DNA of 64,000 nucleotides from Mixta hanseatica (GCF_023517775.1 NZ_CP082904.1:2418001-2482000); one strand, 5' to 3'; shown: positions 20,820 to 30,547, counted from the first letter of the stretch. Notes: generated by a model from the sequence alone, not told the origin. Made by a program: numbers and translations.

Positions 20820-20922
20820 TCGGTTGCGGGAGCCTGCCTGTCAGGCTCCCCCCTTCATCAGCTTTCATCACAGCTGTGGTACACTTCCCGCCTGATTTTT
20901 TCGTAACTACCGGAATTCTGTC

Positions 20923-22362
20923 GTGCCCCAACAATCCCGAGCCACTTTCCCTGAGGCCTTTCTTGATCTGATGCGGCAAACGCTGCCTGACGAAACCAGC
21001 CTGCAGTCCTTTCTGGCTATCAGCCAGCAGCCGCTGCGCCGTAGCCTGCGCGTGAATACTCTCAAGATCAGCGTGGCGGACTTTTTAAGCCAGACGGCTG
21101 ATTACGGCTGGCAGCTGACGCCGATTCCCTGGTGTGCCGAAGGTTTCTGGATAACGCGCAGCGAGGAAGATGAAACGCTGCCGTTGGGTAGCGTGGCTGA
21201 GCATCTCAGCGGACTGTTTTATATTCAGGAGGCCAGCTCAATGCTGCCGGTTAGCGCACTGTTCGCCGCGCAACCGCAGCCCGAGCGTGTAATGGATGTG
21301 GCGGCCGCGCCCGGGTCGAAAACCACCCAGATGGCGGCGCTGATGCATAATCAGGGCGTAATTGTCGCCAATGAATATGCTGCCAGCCGGGTAAAAGTGC
21401 TGCACGCGAACATCAGCCGCTGCGGCATCAGCAATACGGCTATTACTCATTTTGACGGGCGCGTGTTCGGACCGGCGCTGCCGGAAACCTTCGATGCCAT
21501 TTTGCTTGATGCGCCCTGCTCCGGTGAAGGTGTGATCCGTAAAGATGCCGACGCGTTGCGAAACTGGACGCTGGAAAGTACCCAGGCTATAGCCGCCACC
21601 CAGCGCGATTTGATCGACAGCGCCTTCCACGCGCTCAAGCCCGGCGGCACGCTGATCTATTCCACCTGCACCCTGAACAAGCTGGAAAACCAACAAGTCA
21701 TTAGCTGGCTGTGTCAGCGTTACTCCGATGCCGTGGCGATCGATTCACTGGCCGATCTCTTTCCCGGCGCCGAAAAAGCCGCCACGCCGGAAGGCTTTTT
21801 GCACGTTTTCCCGCAACTTTTCGATAGTGAAGGCTTCTTTGTGGCGCGGCTGCGCAAAACCGCCAGCGTCGATCCACTGCCCGCGCCGGGCTATAAGGTC
21901 GGCAAGTTTCCTTTCAGCCCGCTGTCGCGTAAAGATGCACAGACGGTGATTCAGGCTGCCGCAAAATCGGGCCTGCACTGCCCCTCTTCGCTCTCACTAT
22001 GGCAACGTGATAAAGAGATCTGGCTGTTTCCCAGCGCAGCAGAGCCGCTCTTTGGGCGGGTTCGCTTTTCCCGTATTGGGCTGAAGCTGGCGGAGACTTT
22101 TAATAAAGGCTATCGCTGGCAGCACGAGGCGGTGATCGCACTCGCCCGTCCCGATGCTGCCAATAGCGTTGAGCTTAGCGAAAGTGAAGCGGAAGAGTGG
22201 TACCGCGGCCGTGATATTTGGCCGCAGGCACCGCTTCCGCGCGATGAAGTGCTGGTGACCTGGCAGCAGCAGCCGCTTGGGCTGGCGAAAAAGGTAGGGC
22301 AGCGTTTAAAAAACAGCTATCCGCGTGAGCTGGTGCGCGACGGAAAGCTGTTTCGTCGTTAA
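20923..22362 (+). CDS. rsmF: 16S rRNA (cytosine-C5)-methyltransferase RsmF
   Basis: 479 residues from a GTG start ([15 protein letters not shown]). Makes m5C1407 in 16S rRNA. SAM-binding motif [18 protein letters not shown] near residue 125; the two conserved cysteines are in [10 protein letters not shown] and [12 protein letters not shown]. The C-terminal PUA-like and recognition region ends [14 protein letters not shown], as in E. coli. No closer ATG fits the alignment, so the GTG is preferred. Confidence 0.95.
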   Translation: MPQQSRATFPEAFLDLMRQTLPDETSLQSFLAISQQPLRRSLRVNTLKISVADFLSQTADYGWQLTPIPWCAEGFWITRSEEDETLPLGSVAEHLSGLFYIQEASSMLPVSALFAAQPQPERVMDVAAAPGSKTTQMAALMHNQGVIVANEYAASRVKVLHANISRCGISNTAITHFDGRVFGPALPETFDAILLDAPCSGEGVIRKDADALRNWTLESTQAIAATQRDLIDSAFHALKPGGTLIYSTCTLNKLENQQVISWLCQRYSDAVAIDSLADLFPGAEKAATPEGFLHVFPQLFDSEGFFVARLRKTASVDPLPAPGYKVGKFPFSPLSRKDAQTVIQAAAKSGLHCPSSLSLWQRDKEIWLFPSAAEPLFGRVRFSRIGLKLAETFNKGYRWQHEAVIALARPDAANSVELSESEAEEWYRGRDIWPQAPLPRDEVLVTWQQQPLGLAKKVGQRLKNSYPRELVRDGKLFRR

Positions 22363-22386
22363 GCCGGCGTGCGTCTGATTGGCTGT

Positions 22387-23034
22387 TTACTGGATTTTAA
22401 TCAGCGTTAACCGGTTGCCAAAGACGGCGCCGGTATCAATAAAGTGCTGGTTCCAGCCGCTAAGCGGCTGGTCCAGCGGCGTATGGCCAAAATAGAAAGC
22501 ATCCGCCCCGGCAATGGCTTCGCCCTGGCCGCGCTGTAAGCGATGGATGCGCTCGCGCCCCCAGACCACTTGATATTCATCAACCAGCTGTTCAAAAGCG
22601 TAACGCGAGGACGGATAGTCAGCGTGAGCTACCACCACCATGCGCTCCTCCAGGTTGATATGCAGTATTAAAGGCAGCGTCTGACACTGCATCAGGGCGC
22701 GCTGCGCCTCTTCGCGCTCTTCTTCCCTGAGCTGCCAGAACCAGTCACCGCCGTTCATTTTCCACAGCAGCGTCTCATGCTGCAGCAGCGCGTTTAGCGC
22801 CATCTCTTCATGGTTGCCGCGCACGCTGCGAAACCAGGGCTGCGCCAACAGGCGCAGGCAACCCAGACTGTCGGGTCCCCGGTCGATAAGATCGCCTACT
22901 GAAATCAGCAGATCCTGTTGCGCATCGAAGCGAACCGCCAGCAGCTGTTGATCCAGCAAAGCACGGCAGCCATGCAAATCCCCGACGATATAAATATGCC
23001 GCCAGTTATCGCCGTTAAGGTATTGATACAACAT
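22387..23034 (-). CDS. pphA: Ser/Thr protein phosphatase PphA
   Basis: 215 residues. PPP-family metal-binding motifs are in order: GDLHGC (near 20), GDLIDRG (near 47), RGNHE (near 75) and the late AHADYP and FGHTPL. In E. coli PphA signals protein misfolding through CpxRA. It converges with rsmF with 24 bases between the stops. Confidence 0.93.
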   Translation of the reverse strand: MLYQYLNGDNWRHIYIVGDLHGCRALLDQQLLAVRFDAQQDLLISVGDLIDRGPDSLGCLRLLAQPWFRSVRGNHEEMALNALLQHETLLWKMNGGDWFWQLREEEREEAQRALMQCQTLPLILHINLEERMVVVAHADYPSSRYAFEQLVDEYQVVWGRERIHRLQRGQGEAIAGADAFYFGHTPLDQPLSGWNQHFIDTGAVFGNRLTLIKIQ

Positions 23035-23133
23035 GATGATGTTCCTTACAGCTGTAAGGGTGATATTGACGTGCGGTTAAGGCTTCAGCCTTTAAAGTGT
23101 AGCAGCGGAGTCCATTCACAGGTGCGGAACGGA

Positions 23134-23241
23134 ATGAATAACCAGAAGAAGTTTATTTTGATGCTGCTCTGCCTTTTTAGCGGAAGCCTGCTGCTACTGG
23201 AGATCCTTGCCCGCCTGGCGCATAAGATCATTGTGGGTTAG
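23134..23241 (+). CDS. Small hydrophobic protein, unknown
   Basis: 35 residues: MNNQKKFILMLLCLFSGSLL followed by LLEILARLAHKIIVG. A GGAACGGA ribosome site precedes the ATG. One predicted membrane helix with a positively charged N terminus suggests an inner-membrane small protein. I do not recognise a family. It starts about 100 bases upstream of and divergent from pphA, so the two may share a control region. Confidence 0.5.
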   Translation: MNNQKKFILMLLCLFSGSLLLLEILARLAHKIIVG

Positions 23242-23309
23242 AAGCACAAAATCATTGTGGCCCAGGCGCGATCTTCTGTACTGCTCGCTGGCGAAACCAA
23301 CGTGCGCAA

Positions 23310-24179
23310 TTACTTATCGTCAAGGAAGTGCAGCACCGCGTCGCTAAACTCTTGCGGTGCCTGCAGAAAAGCAAAATGGCTGACGGTCGGCAGAATCAGC
23401 AGCCCGGCGTCAGGGATCGTCGCGGCAATGTGCTCCAGATGATTACGGTCGATCGCTTCATCATGATCGCCATCCACAATGACCACCTGCGCCCGGATCC
23501 TGCGTAAATCTTCGTCGCGCCATTCAGGCTGCGACTGCCACATCTGGCTAATCTGCTGCACGAAATTTTGATAATCATCGGGCGTGGCCGACAGTTTTTT
23601 ATACTCTTCTCCCGCGCGAGCAATATAGGCGGCAAACAAGGGATTCTTTTCCACATTCGGCTTTACGCCCTGCGTGGTGGTATTTGGCGCAAAGGCAAAC
23701 ACTTTGCTCACCCGCTGTGGGTAACGCATCGCCATATCCAGCCCGATGATAGCGCCGTCGCTCCAGCCAACGATAGCGGCCGTGGGCAGCTGCAGGCGAT
23801 CCATCAGAGCAATAATATCGTCGGTCATCAAATCATAACCGTAAGGCTGCGCGTTACGCGTACTGCGACCATGCCCCCGGCTGTCCACCACGATCACCTG
23901 ATGGTGCTTAGCCAGCGCCATAACCTGCAGTCCCCAGTAATCGCTGTTAGCCAACCCGCCATGCAGCAGAATCACCGGCGATCCCTGGCCCATCGTGGCG
24001 TAATAAAGCTGGATACCGTTCACCTCCGCCTGGCCGCTTTGCATGCCAGCGACCGGTGCAGGCGTGGCGGGTAGCCGCTGCCAGCGCGTTCCCCAGTGGC
24101 TGTGCTGTGTTTCCGCCTGCGCTAAAGCAGGCGCCAGCGCCAGAACGCCTGCGAGTAAAATTGCCGGTTTGCTATGCAT
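23310..24179 (-). CDS. Exported alpha/beta hydrolase
   Basis: 289 residues from the ATG at 24179 (MHSKPAILLAGVLALAPALA). The first 22 residues form a Sec signal peptide ending LAQAE, so the mature enzyme is probably periplasmic. The oxyanion motif ILLHGG is near residue 70, the nucleophile elbow GWSDGA near 138, the acid in VVIVDGDHDEA and the catalytic His in PTVSHFAF. The substrate is unknown. It is divergent from an exported dehydroquinase, 148 bases away, which suggests joint regulation. Confidence 0.82.
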   Translation of the reverse strand: MHSKPAILLAGVLALAPALAQAETQHSHWGTRWQRLPATPAPVAGMQSGQAEVNGIQLYYATMGQGSPVILLHGGLANSDYWGLQVMALAKHHQVIVVDSRGHGRSTRNAQPYGYDLMTDDIIALMDRLQLPTAAIVGWSDGAIIGLDMAMRYPQRVSKVFAFAPNTTTQGVKPNVEKNPLFAAYIARAGEEYKKLSATPDDYQNFVQQISQMWQSQPEWRDEDLRRIRAQVVIVDGDHDEAIDRNHLEHIAATIPDAGLLILPTVSHFAFLQAPQEFSDAVLHFLDDK

Positions 24180-24327
24180 TAAACGGATTCCCGTGACGCT
24201 AATAAAGAGGATGAGTGGGCCGGAAGATAAGAGGGCACAACAGAGTTCGGCCCGCCGCCGCAACGCGGTAACCGCTTTGCTACGCTTAAATCTGTGCTCT
24301 TTATCGCATAAATCAACGAGGACCGCT

Positions 24328-25224
24328 ATGCAACGCAGAGATTTTATCGGCTCCGGCAGCGCGCTGATCGCACTGGCGCTTATGTCAAATTCCGCCTCGG
24401 CCAGCGCAGAGCCCCATTCACCGGTGCCAACACCCCGCGCTATCCAGCCGATAACCCTGAAGAATATTGTTATTGGCGCAGGAGAACCAAAGATTATTGT
24501 TTCCACCACCGCCAGTCACAGCGAAGCGGTAAAAGATTTTGTGCAACAGCAGGCGAAACGTCCGGAACCGGCGGTCATCGAGCTGCGATTAGATCAGCTG
24601 GATAACAGCGATGATGTCGCGGCCATGGTACAGCTCACGCGAGAGCTGTACGCCATACTGCCGGATAAACTGTTACTGGTGACCTTCCGCACCAAAGCAG
24701 AAGGCGGTAATCAGGCGATCGATGATCAACGCTACGCCGCGCTCTACCACCAGCTGCTGACCCACGGCCAGATGGATCTGCTGGATATTGAGATGTATCG
24801 CGGCACGCCGCAGGTAGAACAGCTGATTGCATTGGCGCACCAGCAAGGCGTGCACGTTATCCTTTCCAGTCATGATTTTCAGCAAACGCCTTCGCAGGCG
24901 GAAATCATCTCTCGCCTGCGCCAGCAGCAGGCGATGGGTGCGGATATTCTTAAAATAGCTGCAATGCCGCACGACGCGGGCGATGTGCTGCGCATGATGT
25001 CCGCCACCTGGGAGATGGCGCAGCGCTATGCCCAGCGCCCGTTATTGACCATGTCGATGGGTGGAATGGGCGCGCTGAGCCGGCTGGCCGGAGAGCTGAC
25101 CGGTTCCGCATTAACCTTTGGTATGGCGGGCAGCGCCTCGGCGCCAGGACAATTGGATGCCGGGGATTTAAGCGCGACGCTGGCGATGTTGCACTCATCG
25201 CTCAGCAGTGAAAAGCCAGCCTGA
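24328..25224 (+). CDS. Exported type I 3-dehydroquinate dehydratase
   Basis: 298 residues. The start is the ATG at 24328. The N terminus MQRRDFIGSGSALIALALMS has a twin-arginine-like RRDFIG motif and a hydrophobic stretch ending ASASAEP. The mature part is a class I dehydroquinase: IELRLDQLDN, the catalytic His in VILSSHDFQQTP and the Schiff-base Lys in ADILKIAAMPHD. It interconverts 3-dehydroquinate and 3-dehydroshikimate. A periplasmic location would fit quinate/shikimate use from plant material rather than aromatic synthesis. It is therefore probably not the housekeeping AroD. Confidence 0.85.
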   Translation: MQRRDFIGSGSALIALALMSNSASASAEPHSPVPTPRAIQPITLKNIVIGAGEPKIIVSTTASHSEAVKDFVQQQAKRPEPAVIELRLDQLDNSDDVAAMVQLTRELYAILPDKLLLVTFRTKAEGGNQAIDDQRYAALYHQLLTHGQMDLLDIEMYRGTPQVEQLIALAHQQGVHVILSSHDFQQTPSQAEIISRLRQQQAMGADILKIAAMPHDAGDVLRMMSATWEMAQRYAQRPLLTMSMGGMGALSRLAGELTGSALTFGMAGSASAPGQLDAGDLSATLAMLHSSLSSEKPA

Positions 25225-25321
25225 ATCGCCTGGCCTGGCGTAAAAGAACCCGGCAGTCGGCTGTTTGCAAAAGCAAAAGGGTTTGCTTAATCTCTTTTTT
25301 TCCCTGCACAGGAAGCTGAAA

Positions 25322-26020
25322 ATGTCTGCTGCTATTCGTCTTGCCCTGGTAGGCGACTATCGCCCAACCGCCGTTGCTCATCAGGCTATTCCGCTCGCGA
25401 TTCCTCTGGCGCTAAGCCAGTTAGAGATTACCGCGACCTGGGATTGGTTGCCGACCCCGTCGATACATAACGCCGATGCCCTGACTAGTTATGATGCCAT
25501 CTGGCTGGTGCCCGGCAGCCCCTATCAGCACGATCGGGGCGCTTTTACCGCCATTACCTGGGCGCGTGAGCAACAGGTTCCTTTTTTAGGCTCCTGCGGC
25601 GGCTTTCAGTATGCGCTGGTGGAATATGCCAGAAATGTGATGGGCTGGCATGATGCCGGACATGCCGAGACAGACGATACGAAGCGCTTAGTGATTACCC
25701 CGCTGGCATGCTCGCTGGTGGAGCAAACCGGCGATGTGAAGCTGGTGGCAGGTAGCCGTATTGCAGAGGCTTACGGTACGCTGACAACACATGAGGGCTA
25801 TCACTGCAATTTTGGCGTTAACCCTGATGTCATTCACGAACTGGAGGCCTTCCCCTTACGTATCAGCGCTCACGATACGGCGGGTGATGTACGCGCAATA
25901 GAACTGCCCGATCATCGTTTTTTTGTCGCCACGCTGTTTCAGTCGGAGCGGGCGGCGCTACGCCAGCAGATTTCACCGCTGGTGCTGGCCTGGATCAAAG
26001 CGGCGGCGGCCCGCGCCTGA
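25322..26020 (+). CDS. CTP-synthase-like class I glutamine amidotransferase domain protein
   Basis: 232 residues from the ATG at 25322 (MSAAIRLALVGDYRPTAVAH). The frame extends upstream, but the family begins here. The nucleophile is the Cys in FLGSCGGFQYALVEYARN near residue 100, and the fold resembles the glutaminase half of CTP synthase. The synthetase half is missing, as in the stand-alone CTP synthase C-terminal region-related proteins. The usual second catalytic stretch reads ATLFQSE instead of the HPE-type motif, so activity is uncertain. Confidence 0.75.
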   Translation: MSAAIRLALVGDYRPTAVAHQAIPLAIPLALSQLEITATWDWLPTPSIHNADALTSYDAIWLVPGSPYQHDRGAFTAITWAREQQVPFLGSCGGFQYALVEYARNVMGWHDAGHAETDDTKRLVITPLACSLVEQTGDVKLVAGSRIAEAYGTLTTHEGYHCNFGVNPDVIHELEAFPLRISAHDTAGDVRAIELPDHRFFVATLFQSERAALRQQISPLVLAWIKAAAARA

Positions 26021-26028
26021 TAATCAAC

Positions 26029-26056
26029 AGGGGAGCAACCTCCCCTGCTTTTTTCT
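26029..26056 (+). terminator. Terminator after the amidotransferase gene
   Basis: CAGGGGAG-CAAC-CTCCCCTG followed by CTTTTTTC, nine bases past the stop codon. Confidence 0.85.
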
Positions 26057-26590
26057 TCGGATCGCTTGCTGGCGCGCATCAGCGTCACTTTTGCCCGGCA
26101 GCGGTAACTCATCAAAGACAATCAATTCTTTTTGCTTCATTGCTGATAAAAAAAGCCAACAATAAAACTATTCGATTTATATTGATTCTTTGTTTAAGAA
26201 ACGTGTGCTGTGAAATAATAATAAACTTTTCTTTAATCAGTAAATAAGTAACTTTTATCGATTTATATCTGGCCCAGAGATGACTTACGCACGGATTAGT
26301 CTTAATTTAGCGCTTTTTAATCTATGATTTTCCCCCTTTTACGCTGCAATCCAGCAGACGCTATTGCCTGAATCATCCAGGTAATAACCAGCAGAACGGG
26401 CCGTCTGAGCCCGTATACCAACGCCTGGCGCGTTTGTTCACACTTTTTATTGAGCCGATCGTTTCCGGCTAACGGGGTTAACGCGAATAAGTGAATACAC
26501 TATTACGCCACGCTGCTTTTTCCTTTGCCCGGCGCTCTGCTTTATTTCTGCTAGACTTAATTTACTCAACGCTTTCAAAGGAGAAAAAAT
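26057..26590. other. Intergenic region upstream of the ElaB/YqjD-type gene
   Basis: 534 bases, AT-rich in 26140-26330. No coding frame is convincing. The 3' end must hold the promoter of the following stress-type gene; GAGAAAAAAT just before the ATG at 26591 provides a ribosome site. Confidence 0.4.
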
Positions 26591-26839
26591 ATGTTAGGTA
26601 AAGTTGAAGATAAAGTTCGTGAAGGCGCAGGTAAGGCTCAGGAAGCTTATGGTCGCGCAACAGACAGCTATACTGATGAAGCTCAGGGCAGCGCACGTAA
26701 ATATGCCAGCCAGGCAAGCTACGCCGTAAGAGATGCTGCTGATACCGTAAAAAGCCAGGTTTCTTCTAACCCGATGGGCGGATTGGCTGTTGCAGCCGCG
26801 GTCGGCGTAGTATTCGGTTATCTGTTAGGTCGTAAATAA
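26591..26839 (+). CDS. YqjD/ElaB/YgaM-family ribosome-associated membrane protein
   Basis: 82 residues. A long amphipathic helix rich in Ala, Lys and Glu (KVREGAGKAQEAYGRATDS) leads to a C-terminal membrane segment with glycine spacing (GGLAVAAAVGVVFGYLLGRK). This is the DUF883 arrangement of E. coli YqjD and ElaB, stationary-phase proteins that tether ribosomes to the inner membrane. A strong terminator hairpin (ACTGGCAGG-TTT-CCTGCCAGT) follows at about 26853-26875. Confidence 0.8.
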   Translation: MLGKVEDKVREGAGKAQEAYGRATDSYTDEAQGSARKYASQASYAVRDAADTVKSQVSSNPMGGLAVAAAVGVVFGYLLGRK

Positions 26840-27028
26840 CGATACCCAGACAGACTGGCAGGTTTCCTGCCAGTTTGCTCCCTTTCAGCAGTTTCCTGTT
26901 CCCCCTCTTCCCCTTTCCTTATCGCTGCTTCTCTTCTTTCTGGTGTTAATTTTTTAATAGAACTGGACAACACCGCAACGGCTTCTGTTAAGGTGTGCAA
27001 CATAAACGTAAAAGTCACGGAATACGCT

Positions 27029-28315
27029 ATGTTGTCTACCCTGATCTATCGCAGCCACTTTGCTGATGACGTCCCGGTAAAGGCGTTAGAGGAAATGGTC
27101 GTCAAGGCCAATAATAACAATGAGTTATATGGCGTAACCGGTATCTTGCTCTTTAACGGCACGCATTTTTTTCAGCTGCTGGAAGGCCCTGAAGAGGCAG
27201 TATTGTCGATCTATGACGGTATCTGTAACGATCCGCGCCACCATAATCTGGTTGAGCTGTTACGCGATTACGCCCCGGCGCGTCGCTTCGGCAATACAGG
27301 CATGGAGCTGTTCGATCTCAGAGAATATGGTCAGGAAAGCGTTCTGCAGGCTGTTCTGGATCGGGGCACCTCCAAATATCAGCTGACCTATAATGACCGG
27401 GCGCTGCAGTTCCTGCGTACCTTTGTTGAAGCGCGGGAAAAAGAAAACTATTTTGAAATCCCCCCGGCAAACTATTGGGACTTTGTTACCGATGACGCCT
27501 CTTGCGCTGAGTCAGAGACAACCGTCACCGATACCGATGCCTTCAGTTTTGCTATGCAGCCGATTATCGATCCCTTTTCCTGTCAGACAGACTCGCTTGA
27601 AGCCGTGATGCAATGTTCTTATGAAGGCTCGCCTTTGGAACATTTATCCCAGCTTGCGCGCGAAAAAATCTACCAGGCGGACCTGCACTCTAAAAAAGCA
27701 GCTTTCGCGCTGGCCAAAAAGCTCGGGATCGAAGGACAAAGACTCTCTGTAAACCTGCTGCCGATGTCATTGGTTATGGTCCCGAATGCGGTTAACTTTT
27801 TGCTGGGTGAGATTGAAGCGTACGGGCTGGTTCCTGAGCAGATCGTGGTTGAGATTACCGAGAATGAAGTTATCTCGCGTATCGAAGAGGTCGAAACCGC
27901 CATTAAGCAACTTAAAGCCGCAGGCATTAGCCTCGCCATCGATAATTTTGGCGCGGGCTATGCTGGCCTGTCCCTGCTGGTGAGATTTCAACCAGACAGA
28001 GTAAAAATCGACCACAGCATTATCCGCGATGTACATAAAAGCGGCCCCAAACAGGCTATTGTGCAGGCAATTATTAAATGTTGCTCTTCGCTGGAGATAG
28101 GCGTTATCGCCACCGGCGTAGAAAAAGCGGAAGAATGGATGTGGCTGGAAGCCGCAGGCATCTTTAATTTTCAGGGGGATTTATTCGCTAAACCTAAGCT
28201 GAATGGTATTCCTGCTGTAGCCTGGCCGGAAAAAAGTTGGTTAAAAACAATCGGCTTTACGCCTTGCTCGCTTTCTTCTGCTGAACATTTTCTTTTTCTT
28301 CTCCGGGCGTATTGA
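27029..28315 (+). CDS. bluF: Blue-light sensor BluF (BLUF plus degenerate EAL)
   Basis: 428 residues from the ATG at 27029 (MLSTLIYRSHFADDVPVKAL), matching E. coli BluF/YcgF. BLUF domain 1-95 with the flavin-interacting Tyr in LIYRS and the Gln in FFQLLEGPEE. The EAL-like domain (about 175-410) reads LEAV in place of EAL but keeps SVNLLPMSLV and FGAGYAGLSLL, so it should not hydrolyse cyclic-di-GMP. In E. coli it antagonises the repressor BluR on light or cold. No bluR is next to it here. Confidence 0.93.
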   Translation: MLSTLIYRSHFADDVPVKALEEMVVKANNNNELYGVTGILLFNGTHFFQLLEGPEEAVLSIYDGICNDPRHHNLVELLRDYAPARRFGNTGMELFDLREYGQESVLQAVLDRGTSKYQLTYNDRALQFLRTFVEAREKENYFEIPPANYWDFVTDDASCAESETTVTDTDAFSFAMQPIIDPFSCQTDSLEAVMQCSYEGSPLEHLSQLAREKIYQADLHSKKAAFALAKKLGIEGQRLSVNLLPMSLVMVPNAVNFLLGEIEAYGLVPEQIVVEITENEVISRIEEVETAIKQLKAAGISLAIDNFGAGYAGLSLLVRFQPDRVKIDHSIIRDVHKSGPKQAIVQAIIKCCSSLEIGVIATGVEKAEEWMWLEAAGIFNFQGDLFAKPKLNGIPAVAWPEKSWLKTIGFTPCSLSSAEHFLFLLRAY

Positions 28316-28760
28316 CCAGAGTCTGCGCCCGCCGCCGCTACGCTGCCGTGTCATTTCAATGTTATACCCCGTCTGCCGGAATACGTCACCGCAAGCTAAG
28401 CCTGATGAAAAAACCGCCAGTCACTTATCCACAGAAAATGGGGGTAGCCTGTGTATAAATGCGTATAAACCGAGTTTTGTCATCAAAAAATCCGCTGCCA
28501 GAGGCGAAAAAAAGCGCGCTTCGCCGCGACAACACCTTTGCACGCGCAAATTTTGATCGATATCAGAGCGAGGTCACTACGGATTCTGGCACAATTTGCC
28601 GCCTGTCAGAGCGGTTACCCCGTGTGAGGCTAACTGGTTAAAAAACCTCAGCCTTTATCGTTGATTAGTCTTCATAGCGCGAAATGGCTAAAGTTTTAGC
28701 AATATTCGCCGATTAAATAAGCACGGGGACATACCCGATTTATCACCAGGGGGGCAAAGA
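28316..28760. other. Intergenic region with a perfect DnaA box
   Basis: 445 bases without a supported gene. It contains TTATCCACA at 28425-28433, a perfect DnaA box, and at 28450-28458 TGTGTATAA, one mismatch from the inverted box. No further boxes or 13-mers were seen, so a replication role is only a possibility. Confidence 0.4.
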
Positions 28761-28949
28761 ATGAGTTCAGTTAAGAAAAGTTGGTTCGTAAAGTTCATTA
28801 TTAAAAAAGGCGAGCAAGACATTGAAATGTCTTTGCCAATTCATGGCGAAAACGCAGCTCGCGCTTTGAATGATTTTTTTGATGAGCAATCTGCCCGCCA
28901 CGGCATTTTACGCTCGGATATTGACGTAACAGCACTGCATGCAGCCTGA
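28761..28949 (+). CDS. Small conserved-looking protein, unknown
   Basis: 62 residues (MSSVKKSWFVKFIIKKGEQD...) with a GGGG-type ribosome site, no membrane segment and balanced charge. The compact size and a downstream hairpin terminator (GGGTCGCC-TG-GGCGGCCC then TTTTTA, 28969-28993) support a real gene. No family was recognised. Confidence 0.6.
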   Translation: MSSVKKSWFVKFIIKKGEQDIEMSLPIHGENAARALNDFFDEQSARHGILRSDIDVTALHAA

Positions 28950-29086
28950 TACCAATCTGATAGCTATTTGGGTCGCCTGGGCGGCCCTTTTTACTTTTTA
29001 AGCCAGCTTCTCTTTTGGCCCTGGCCTGCCTTGCAGAGTAGTGTTATCTGGTTTGTAGCGCGCTGTACTATGCGCCAATAAAATTA

Positions 29087-29113
29087 AGCCCCAACGCTTT
29101 ACCGTCGGGGCTG
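29087..29113 (-). terminator. Terminator of the KGG-repeat gene
   Basis: On the minus strand AGCCCCGACGG-TAAAG-CGTTGGGGCTT leads into AATTTT, 30 bases past the stop. Confidence 0.75.
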
Positions 29114-29142
29114 GCAGTTAAAAGATCCAACAGGATGCTTTT

Positions 29143-29388
29143 TTAGTCGGATTTACGTCCGCCGCCGTGGCTATGCTCGCCACCTTTCTTACCTGCTTCT
29201 GAAGCTTTTTCACGGTCATTAGCGAAATTACCGCCGCTATTCTGTCCGCCTTTCTTACCAGCTTCAGATGCGCGTTGTGGATCATTAGCGAAGTTACCGC
29301 CGCTGTTGTGCCCGCCTTTTTTACCTGCTTCAGATGCTTTTTCACGGTCTTCTGCGAAGTTACCGGAACCACCACGATGTTCGGCCAT
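29143..29388 (-). CDS. KGG-repeat stress protein (YciG/YmdF/Con-10 type)
   Basis: 81 residues made of repeats of the form SGNFA.D..KASEAGKKGG (three clear copies) with a Gly/His-rich tail. This is the KGG domain of RpoS-controlled general stress proteins such as YciG and YmdF. It is very hydrophilic, probably cytoplasmic and disordered. AGGAGG precedes the ATG. A longer frame starting at 29405 on the same strand is in another reading frame and is a shadow. Confidence 0.85.
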   Translation of the reverse strand: MAEHRGGSGNFAEDREKASEAGKKGGHNSGGNFANDPQRASEAGKKGGQNSGGNFANDREKASEAGKKGGEHSHGGGRKSD

Positions 29389-29405
29389 AATATCCTCCTG
29401 AACAT

Positions 29406-29856
29406 ATTGTCATTTGTTTAATGGCAACCAGCATAATGCTAATTACACCGGACATATTTCGTGTTGCATGAATAATACTAGACGCTTCACGATAAGCTGC
29501 GAATATGTTTCATACTAATTTCGTTGCAAGGATGCATATCAACCACCTGGCAAGTTATACAAGCGAAGCGTAATTAAAAAAATTCCCCTTAGACATGAAC
29601 TAAATAGCGCATGCAATGCGCGCAGGATATTTTTTGACATGGTTACATTTTGTTGCTTTAACTAAGATATTTATAAATATAATAATGGGTTTATTACTTT
29701 AGTTTAATGAATTTTTAATGTGTTGATAAGATTGATTTTAAAGCGCCTGCCGTTTTATCTGGCATGCAATCTTCCTCATAAGAAGCGTCCCGGCATGCCA
29801 GACGGGTTGCGCTACAATTCTCTTATGACATTTATCCAGTTAAAAGAGGAAGGAAA
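29406..29856. other. AT-rich intergenic region
   Basis: About 450 bases between two divergent genes. It is strongly AT-rich around 29620-29740, with no supported coding frame. It carries the promoters of both neighbours, and its base composition is unlike the backbone. Confidence 0.4.
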
Positions 29857-30129
29857 ATGAATACTCAATACCTGCTGCTTGCCAGCGATGGGGATAACAG
29901 AATTATCGAAGCGGAAGAGTTAAAAGACGAACTGGTTGTTCCGACACCCTTATCTTCTCATTCTTCAGATAAGGCGGACAGTGATGCCGGTCACCGCGTT
30001 GCGGTAAAAAAGCATTATTGCAACGGGAACTATTATGCCGTCGCGCTTGATCGGCACGCAGCCAGTAATGAGATCGATGACATCATTGATTTACTACAGC
30101 CCGCTCCGCTGGAACAACCCATCTCGTAA
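29857..30129 (+). CDS. Hypothetical protein
   Basis: 90 residues (MNTQYLLLASDGDNRIIEAE...) with a strong GAGGAAGG ribosome site. No signal or membrane helix. A central His/Tyr/Cys-containing patch (KKHYCNGNYYAVALDRH) and an acidic C terminus are the only notable features. Family not recognised. Confidence 0.55.
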   Translation: MNTQYLLLASDGDNRIIEAEELKDELVVPTPLSSHSSDKADSDAGHRVAVKKHYCNGNYYAVALDRHAASNEIDDIIDLLQPAPLEQPIS

Positions 30130-30547
30130 GCTTTCTGTAAGGGCGCTTGTCGGGCTGAGCTGGGTTAACGGCCTGATTTCAATAAGCGCCCGGTTGACCT
30201 GGCGTCTTTATAGCGCCACCGCCAGAAGCCTCCTGCTTCCGGATTCGGAAGCCGATACAGTCCATCGTGCTGTCGGTGGCTTTGAACACTATACCCCGAC
30301 AATTATAGGGTGAGTAAAAATACAGAATATGCCTATAAAAGTTTTCGCGGATCGGTTCAATTGCGTCTGAACATGTTGCCTGACTTTAAGAGGTAAGCCT
30401 GTAGAAACTCAGCCAGTGCCGGGAGGTATGCAAAGAGGTCAGACGGTGCCCTAATCGAAGCGCTGAAAAAATTATTAACTTATTCCGCATTTGCATAATC
30501 GTGCATCTCTTCCAGGCTTTACAGGTAATCATAACCAAGGAGGAAAT
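30130..30547. other. Intergenic region before the copper-binding protein gene
   Basis: 418 bases. Short frames exist but lack ribosome sites. The 3' end carries AAGGAGGAAAT, which serves the ATG at 30548. Confidence 0.35.
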
